Positions 1 to 3,958 of a stretch of DNA of 6,427 nucleotides are shown piece after piece. Both the position numbers and the translations under genes were made by a program. Source of the DNA: Clostridia bacterium (GTDB lineage Bacteria; Bacillota; Clostridia; Oscillospirales; CAG-272); assembly GCA_017382555.1 (NCBI GenBank), contig JAFOAB010000035.1:1-6427 (forward strand), read 5' to 3'. The notes below the pieces were generated by a model. It worked only from the letters and a program-made list of their open reading frames with translations, searched no databases and had not been told where the DNA came from. Positions within the stretch are counted from its first letter, which is position 1, and each line of letters starts with the position of its first letter.

Positions 1-426
1 GGATCTGCGACGAACGTTATATTCGGAGCGCGGGTTAACGATCTCGCGCCAATCAAGGTCGCCCCTCTGCAATGCACATACAAGCACCTCTGCCGTTGCG
101 ATGTTGGTGGCAACGGGAATGTTGTGTATGTCGCAAAGGCGAAGAAGCTGATGCTCTGCCTCGTTAAACTCGTCCGACGGGGTAGTGCTTCTGAAGTAAA
201 GAAGCACGTCGATCTCGTTAAAGGAGATTCGGGACGCTATCTGCTGCTCACCACCGTGTGAGCCGGAAAGCAGCTTTTCTATCTTAAGACCGGTCGCCTC
301 TTCAATATAGTTACCGGTTATCTGCGTAGCACACAGATTATGCTTGCTGAGTATACCGCAGTAAGCAATGCAAAACTGTGTCATAAGCTCTTTTTTGGTA
401 TCACTTGCAATAATTGCTATCTCCAT
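1..426 (-). CDS. Methylglyoxal synthase family protein with degenerate active site (partial, 3' end outside window)
   Basis: The reading frame is open from the ATG at 424-426 to the window edge: 142 codons, no stop, C-terminus missing. A GGAGG Shine-Dalgarno (435-439) lies 8 nt before the ATG. The fold signatures of methylglyoxal synthase (DHAP to methylglyoxal plus phosphate, cytosolic) align without gaps to Bacillus MgsA as I remember it: IAIIASD (3-9), ITGNYIEEATGL (36-47), LSGSHGGEQQI (53-63), IDVLLYF (72-78), HNIPVATNIATAEVL (101-115) and GDLDW (122-126). The catalytic positions are changed: His8 is Ser8, the GGDQQ aspartate is Glu60, the RDPL aspartate is Ser80, His87 is Phe87 and Asp90 is Ala90; the GTTG phosphate loop reads QITG. 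Asp9, Lys12, Ser54 and Gly55 remain. Family membership is secure, but enzymatic activity is doubtful, so I give no mgsA symbol. The protein already exceeds the roughly 137 residues of Bacillus MgsA and ends in view with a basic stretch (RRRS). It is probably co-transcribed with the minD-like gene upstream. Confidence 0.88.
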   Translation of the reverse strand, partial: MEIAIIASDTKKELMTQFCIAYCGILSKHNLCATQITGNYIEEATGLKIEKLLSGSHGGEQQIASRISFNEIDVLLYFRSTTPSDEFNEAEHQLLRLCDIHNIPVATNIATAEVLVCALQRGDLDWREIVNPRSEYNVRRRS

Positions 427-456
427 CAGAAAAACCTCCGTTTGTAGCGTCCTTTC

Positions 457-465
457 AGTATATCA
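457..465 (-). promoter_or_regulatory. Possible internal extended -10 promoter before the MGS-like gene
   Basis: Read on the minus strand, the 46-nt gap between the minD-like stop and the MGS-like start contains TGATATACT, an extended -10 element (TGn plus TATACT). It lies about 30 nt before the start codon. The hexamer 17 nt further upstream is a poor -35 (TCGCGG), so it would have to act as an extended -10 promoter. The ten bases GTGATATACT are identical to those in the promoter of the upstream minD-like gene. It could be chance or a second start allowing separate expression. Confidence 0.35.
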
Positions 466-472
466 CGCGCGG

Positions 473-1282
473 TCAGTTACCGCGACCCGAAAGCAATAAT
501 TTCTTTCTGTTCTTAATTCCGCGCACCTTGTAAAGCAGGGGCATCTGCTCCCCGTCAAGTCTTGCGGCTATATTTTCAAATGCTCTGCCGGACGTATCCT
601 TTATACGCTTGCTTTCTCCACAAAGAAGACCTCTTTCCGTAAGCAGTGCAAGCTTGGGATCCTTCGGCACTATTCCAAGTATCCTTACCGAGGTGCGATC
701 GATCATTTCGTTAACGCCGTAATGCTCCCCCGCGGTCTTCGGATCGGTCTCCATACCGCTTATGATAAGCATAAGCTCCTCAGCACCGAGATTAACGAGC
801 AGATCGCCCGATTTTTCTGCCGCTCTGACGGCAGTAGGTGCGGGAGTTGTAACGATTATAGCGCGTTTTGCGCAAGCGGCGGAAAGATGCACGGAGCAAT
901 CTGCGCCACCCGAAGTGTCAAGTATCGTATAATCGGGGCGACAGTATTCCTCAAGGCGCTCAAGCGCGTCGTTAAGCTTATCCGCAGTAAGATCCTCACC
1001 GTACAGATAGGGTGCGGGACAAAAGAAAATTCCCGGGCGAGAATCGGAGATGAGAAGTGCGCGCTCGGCACTCACTCTGCCGGCGGCAACGTCGCATATA
1101 TCGAAAAGCGTGCTATCTTCAAGACCGAGCATAATATCAAGGCTTCTGTTGCCGAGATCCATATCGACAAGCAGCACCCTTTTGCCTCTTTTCGCAAGCG
1201 CATTCGCAAGGTTTGATGAAACCGTGGACTTGCCCACACCGCCCTTACAGGACGTGACAAGGATCCTTTCAAACTGTTCCAT
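473..1282 (-). CDS. MinD-like ParA/MinD family ATPase
   Basis: This 269-residue protein has the length and motif order of septum-site protein MinD, a membrane-cycling ATPase that positions the division site, usually with MinC. The deviant Walker A box CKGGVGKST (12-20) carries both the signature lysine (Lys13) and the P-loop lysine (Lys18). The switch region is VDMDLGNRSLDIMLGLE (39-55), and the Walker B-like strand ends in DYTILDTSGG (117-126) with Asp122. TTPAPTAVR (145-153) and LGIVPKD (202-208) match MinD segments TTNPEVSSVR and VGVIPED. The C-terminal tail (RGIKNRKKLLLSGRGN, 254-269) is basic but a poor match to the amphipathic membrane-targeting helix of typical MinD. The start is chosen from the GGAGG at 1291-1295, 8 nt upstream. 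It is the first gene of its unit, and no minC or minE lies beside it in the window, so FlhG-like or other ParA-family roles cannot be excluded. I leave the symbol blank for that reason. Confidence 0.85.
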   Translation of the reverse strand: MEQFERILVTSCKGGVGKSTVSSNLANALAKRGKRVLLVDMDLGNRSLDIMLGLEDSTLFDICDVAAGRVSAERALLISDSRPGIFFCPAPYLYGEDLTADKLNDALERLEEYCRPDYTILDTSGGADCSVHLSAACAKRAIIVTTPAPTAVRAAEKSGDLLVNLGAEELMLIISGMETDPKTAGEHYGVNEMIDRTSVRILGIVPKDPKLALLTERGLLCGESKRIKDTSGRAFENIAARLDGEQMPLLYKVRGIKNRKKLLLSGRGN

Positions 1283-1321
1283 TGGCCCTTCCTCCGCGCT
1301 TACCCAAAAAATTCCTTATAG

Positions 1322-1351
1322 AGTATATCACATTTTTGTACGATATGTCAA
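1322..1351 (-). promoter_or_regulatory. Sigma-A-type promoter of the minD-like/MGS-like unit
   Basis: On the minus strand there is a perfect -35 TTGACA (1346-1351), an 18-bp spacer and -10 TATACT (1322-1327), preceded by TGA (1328-1330), which makes it an extended -10. Transcription should begin around 1315, giving a leader of about 30 nt with the GGAGG Shine-Dalgarno at 1291-1295. This is the closest match to consensus in the window and is positioned to drive the minD-like gene and probably the MGS-like gene behind it. Confidence 0.8.
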
Positions 1352-1372
1352 TAAATAACAGAGAAATATTTA

Positions 1373-1437
1373 TTTTTTGCATAAAATCCCAAGATTTCAA
1401 TTTTTTTCGATTTTTTGGTTGTAAAAACGCAATTTTT
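1373..1437 (+). promoter_or_regulatory. Phased A/T tracts upstream of and within the glyA promoter (possible UP element or curved DNA)
   Basis: Runs of five to seven T or A occur at 1373-1378, 1401-1407, 1411-1416, 1423-1427 and 1433-1437. The last four are centred about 10 bp apart, near one helical turn. The pair at 1401-1416 sits immediately upstream of the proposed -35, where an UP element contacts the RNA polymerase alpha subunits. Intrinsic curvature or UP-element stimulation of glyA is inferred from spacing alone; no protein site is recognised here. Confidence 0.4.
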
Positions 1438-1447
1438 GATATAAAAT
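1419..1447 (+). promoter_or_regulatory. Promoter of glyA
   Basis: TTGTAA (1419-1424) and TAAAAT (1442-1447) are separated by 17 bp. An overlapping alternative -10 is TATAAA (1440-1445) preceded by TGA (1437-1439), an extended -10. Either predicts transcription from about 1452 and a leader of roughly 45 nt, too short for a riboswitch. It is divergent from the minD-like promoter, with about 67 bp between the two -35 boxes. Confidence 0.6.
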
Positions 1448-1483
1448 AATTGCAGAATTACGTTAAACACAAATTACAGATAA

Positions 1484-1489
1484 AAGGAG
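1484..1489 (+). promoter_or_regulatory. Ribosome binding site of glyA
   Basis: AAGGAG lies 7 nt before the ATG at 1497 and fixes that start codon. No other in-frame ATG near it has a comparable site. Confidence 0.85.
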
Positions 1490-1496
1490 AAATAAA

Positions 1497-2741
1497 ATGA
1501 TTCTTGACAGCATCAATGCGCTTACCGCCTTTGACCCCGAAATAGGCAACGCGGTTAAGGCAGAATATGACCGTGCACAGCGCGGACTTGAGCTTATAGC
1601 ATCCGAAAACGTTACAAGCGAGGCAGTGCTTCTTGCAAACGGCTCCATACTTACAAACAAGTATGCGGAGGGATATCCCGCACACAGATACTACGGCGGT
1701 TGCGAATGCGTTGACGTTATCGAGAACATTGCACGCGAGCGCGCATGCAAGCTGTTCGGCGCAGAGCACGCAAACGTACAGCCCCACAGCGGCGCACAGG
1801 CAAACAGCGCAGTATACGTTGCGCTTCTCAAGCCCGGTGACACAGTAATGGGAATGAGCCTTGCGGAGGGCGGTCACCTTACCCACGGCAGTCCCGTTAA
1901 CTTCTCCGGTCTTACCTATAACTTCGTTCCCTACGGTCTTGACCCCGTGACTCACAGAATCGATTACGACAAGATGGAGGCCCTTGCAAGGGAGCATAAG
2001 CCGAAGCTTATCGTTGCCGGCGCTTCCGCATATCCCAGAATTATCGATTTTGAGCGCATTGCGGATATCGCACATTCCGTCGGTGCTTACCTGATGGTGG
2101 ACATGGCGCACATTGCAGGTCTTGTTGCCGCGGGACTTCATCCCTCTCCCGTTCCGTACGCGGACATCGTTACCACCACAACGCATAAGACCCTCCGCGG
2201 TCCCCGCGGCGGTATGATCCTTTGCCGCGAGGAGCTTGCAAAGGCTATCGACAAGGGTATATTCCCCGGCACTCAGGGAGGTCCCCTTGAGCACGTTGTT
2301 GCCGCAAAGGCAGTCTGCTTCGGCGAAGCGCTTAAGCCCGAATTCAAGGCATATCAGCAGAACGTGATCAATAACGCAAAGGCACTTGCCGATGCGCTTA
2401 TCGAAGAGGGCTTCGACCTCGTTTCCGGCGGTACGGACAACCACCTTATGCTTGTCGACCTCCGCAATACCGAGGTTACGGGCAAGGAGCTTGAGCACCG
2501 TCTTGACGAGGTATACATTACCGTAAACAAGAACGCCGTTCCCGGTGATCCCCGCTCCCCCTTCGTTACCAGCGGTATCCGTGTCGGTACGCCCGCAGTT
2601 ACCACCCGCGGCCTCGGTGTTGAGGACATGAAGATCATTGCGCATCTCATCAAGCTTGCCGCATTCGATTTTGAGAACAGTGCGGATTACTGCCGCGCTG
2701 AGGTTACCAAGCTCTGCGAAAAGTATCCCCTTTTCCGTTAA
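1497..2741 (+). CDS. glyA: Serine hydroxymethyltransferase
   Basis: This PLP-dependent cytosolic enzyme interconverts serine plus tetrahydrofolate with glycine plus 5,10-methylene-tetrahydrofolate, the main source of one-carbon units for purines, thymidylate and methionine. At 414 residues it matches the usual bacterial length (E. coli GlyA 417). Near the N-terminus are ELIASEN and the substrate loop KYAEGYPAHRYYGGC. The PLP-binding aspartate lies in DMAHIAGLVAAG, and the Schiff-base lysine is Lys231 in TTTTHKTLRGPRGG. Further on are GTQGGPLEH, GTDNHL and, near the C-terminus, TSGIRVGTPAVTTRG. All are intact, so it should be active. It has its own promoter, and no clear intrinsic terminator follows it, so some readthrough into pfkA is possible. 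Codon choice is strongly biased (Lys mostly AAG, Leu mostly CTT/CTC), as in a highly expressed gene. Confidence 0.98.
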   Translation: MILDSINALTAFDPEIGNAVKAEYDRAQRGLELIASENVTSEAVLLANGSILTNKYAEGYPAHRYYGGCECVDVIENIARERACKLFGAEHANVQPHSGAQANSAVYVALLKPGDTVMGMSLAEGGHLTHGSPVNFSGLTYNFVPYGLDPVTHRIDYDKMEALAREHKPKLIVAGASAYPRIIDFERIADIAHSVGAYLMVDMAHIAGLVAAGLHPSPVPYADIVTTTTHKTLRGPRGGMILCREELAKAIDKGIFPGTQGGPLEHVVAAKAVCFGEALKPEFKAYQQNVINNAKALADALIEEGFDLVSGGTDNHLMLVDLRNTEVTGKELEHRLDEVYITVNKNAVPGDPRSPFVTSGIRVGTPAVTTRGLGVEDMKIIAHLIKLAAFDFENSADYCRAEVTKLCEKYPLFR

Positions 2742-2777
2742 ACAGTTTTTTACCGAATAATTACGCTGATTTTTTAC

Positions 2778-2806
2778 TTGCTTTTTTGGAAAAGCTTCAC
2801 TATAAT
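2778..2806 (+). promoter_or_regulatory. Promoter of pfkA
   Basis: A perfect -10 TATAAT (2801-2806) lies 17 bp downstream of TTGCTT (2778-2783), a -35 that keeps the TTG core. Predicted transcription start is about 2813, giving a leader of about 43 nt. It lies in the 114-bp gap after glyA, so pfkA need not depend on glyA transcription. Confidence 0.75.
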
Positions 2807-2828
2807 ATTTAACATATGATATTTACCG

Positions 2829-2843
2829 GCAGACTCGGTCTGC
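2829..2843 (+). promoter_or_regulatory. Leader hairpin / inverted repeat abutting the pfkA ribosome binding site
   Basis: GCAGAC-TCG-GTCTGC forms a perfect 6-bp stem with a 3-nt loop. It ends at 2843, directly against the AAGGAGG that begins at 2844, and falls inside the predicted 5' leader. It could act as a 5' stabiliser, a translational control element or a small operator. It is too short and too far downstream to be a terminator for glyA, since no T-run follows. Confidence 0.5.
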
Positions 2844-2850
2844 AAGGAGG
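2844..2850 (+). promoter_or_regulatory. Ribosome binding site of pfkA
   Basis: AAGGAGG, a full Shine-Dalgarno, lies 5 nt before the ATG at 2856 and decides that start. The upstream hairpin touches its 5' edge. Confidence 0.85.
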
Positions 2851-2855
2851 ATAAT

Positions 2856-3917
2856 ATGAATAAAATCAAGAAGATCGGCCTTCTCACCTCCGGTGGCGAT
2901 GCACCCGGAATGAACGCCGCAATACGCTCTGCCGCTCGTACCGCACTTAAGCGCGGTGTTCAGGTAGCGGGCATTTACCGCGGATACAGAGGACTTATCG
3001 AGGGAGACATCAAGGACTTCACCGCCCGCGACGTTTCCAACATCATAAACCACGGCGGAACCATTCTTTACAGCGACCGCTGCAAGGAGTTTGCAACCGA
3101 AGAGGGTATGGCTAAGGCTATACAGACCTGCCGCGACCACGAGATCGACGGTATTATATGTATCGGCGGAGACGGAACCTGGAGAGGTGCCGCAGACCTT
3201 ACCGCACACGGCATTCCCTGTATCGGTCTGCCCGGTACAATCGATAACGATATCACCTGCACCGATTACACCATCGGCTTTGATACCGCAATGAACACCA
3301 TACTTGAGATGGTTGACAGACTTCGCGACACCTGCGAGAGCCACGCACGCTGCAACGTTGTTGAGGTAATGGGACGTAACGCAGGTCACATCGCTCTTCA
3401 CACCGGTATCGCTACCGGCGCCACCGCAATCGCGATCCCCGAGATTCCCTTTGACGAGGAGCAGATGATCAAGGATATCATCGAGTGCCGTAAGGACGGC
3501 AAGCGTCAGTTCATCATTATGGTAAGTGAGGGTCTTCACGGCTACGGTGAGCACCTTGCAAAGATCATCCCCGAGCTTACCGGTGTTGAAACTCGCTTTG
3601 CATGCCTCGGCCACGTAGTACGCGGCGGCGCACCTACGCTCCGCGACCGTCTGCTTGGCGCAGAGATGGGTCATGCCGCAGTTGAGTATATGCTCGCAGG
3701 CAACAGCAACATCGTTATGTGCGAGCGCGACGATACCATCGTTCCTATGGATATCCACCTTGCAATGCTTATTGACAGAGTGTACAAGGGCACCGTTAAG
3801 CCCGGTGAGCTTGAGACACTTACCGGCAGAGATATCGACATTATGAATATGCTTCTTACCCGTAAGCGCGCAAAGCTCCAGAAGCTTTATGCCGCTGCAC
3901 ACGAAATTTCCAAATAA
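2856..3917 (+). CDS. pfkA: ATP-dependent 6-phosphofructokinase
   Basis: This cytosolic glycolytic enzyme phosphorylates fructose 6-phosphate to fructose 1,6-bisphosphate. It opens with the nucleotide loop LLTSGGDAPGMNAAIR (9-24). GGDGT (104-108) and PGTIDND (126-132) carry glycines where pyrophosphate-dependent enzymes have Asp and Lys, so it is the ATP type. The catalytic base is Asp130. Sugar-phosphate residues are present: Arg75, RLRD (155-158), MGR (172-174), Glu225, ETR (245-247) and GHVVRGG (252-258). At 353 residues it is about 30 longer than the E. coli and Bacillus enzymes (about 320), mostly from a Lys/Arg-rich C-terminal tail after the core. Compared with E. coli PfkA as remembered, several effector-site residues differ (Glu187 is Thr190, Arg54 aligns with Ala57, position 211 with Asp214), so its allosteric control may differ. 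It is flanked by its own promoter and a strong terminator, making it monocistronic. Confidence 0.97.
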   Translation: MNKIKKIGLLTSGGDAPGMNAAIRSAARTALKRGVQVAGIYRGYRGLIEGDIKDFTARDVSNIINHGGTILYSDRCKEFATEEGMAKAIQTCRDHEIDGIICIGGDGTWRGAADLTAHGIPCIGLPGTIDNDITCTDYTIGFDTAMNTILEMVDRLRDTCESHARCNVVEVMGRNAGHIALHTGIATGATAIAIPEIPFDEEQMIKDIIECRKDGKRQFIIMVSEGLHGYGEHLAKIIPELTGVETRFACLGHVVRGGAPTLRDRLLGAEMGHAAVEYMLAGNSNIVMCERDDTIVPMDIHLAMLIDRVYKGTVKPGELETLTGRDIDIMNMLLTRKRAKLQKLYAAAHEISK

Positions 3918-3926
3918 CATCCCGAG

Positions 3927-3955
3927 CGGCTGTCGCAAATGCGACAGCCGTTTTT
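3927..3955 (+). terminator. Rho-independent terminator of pfkA
   Basis: A perfect 10-bp GC-rich stem (3927-3936 pairing with 3941-3950) with an AAAT loop is followed at once by five T (3951-3955). It begins 9 nt after the pfkA stop. On the opposite strand the hairpin follows the spoIIE stop but is not trailed by a T-run, so it looks one-directional in function, though it could cap the 3' end of the spoIIE transcript. Confidence 0.93.
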
Positions 3956-3958
3956 CTG

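Noticed and set aside
1..426. MGS-like gene as a decaying pseudogene
   Set aside because: There are no frameshifts or stops in 142 codons, the ribosome site is good, and structural motifs are conserved while only active-site positions are changed. This fits a pseudoenzyme better than decay.
722..1216. 164-codon plus-strand frame opposite the minD-like gene
   Set aside because: Its composition is unlike a real protein, it has no Shine-Dalgarno site, and the minus-strand MinD motifs explain the region fully.
1351..1373. 7-bp inverted repeat ATAAATA / TATTTAT with a 9-nt loop in the divergent promoter region
   Set aside because: It is made only of A and T in a very AT-rich stretch, so chance is likely. 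It overlaps the minD-like -35 by one base, but there is no further support for an operator.
1448..1496. Glycine or folate riboswitch in the glyA leader
   Set aside because: The predicted leader is about 45 nt, with no conserved stems; it is too short for those aptamers.
1458..2645. 395-codon open frame on the minus strand opposite glyA
   Set aside because: It lies wholly antisense to an intact glyA. The product is Cys/Val/Gly/Asn-rich low-quality sequence with no recognisable domain. It arises because the biased codons of glyA rarely create stops on the opposite strand.
2780..2795. GCTTTT-TTGG-AAAAGC hairpin as a terminator for glyA
   Set aside because: The stem is weak and AT-rich, no T-run follows, and it overlaps the pfkA -35 and spacer. 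I see no convincing intrinsic terminator after glyA.
2823..3938. 371-codon open frame on the minus strand opposite pfkA
   Set aside because: Same reason: it mirrors pfkA almost exactly, has no domain signature and overlaps the pfkA leader and terminator.
3927..3955. Terminator acting in both directions for pfkA and spoIIE
   Set aside because: On the minus strand the stem is followed by CTCGGGATG, not a T-run, so there is no classic terminator for spoIIE in that direction.
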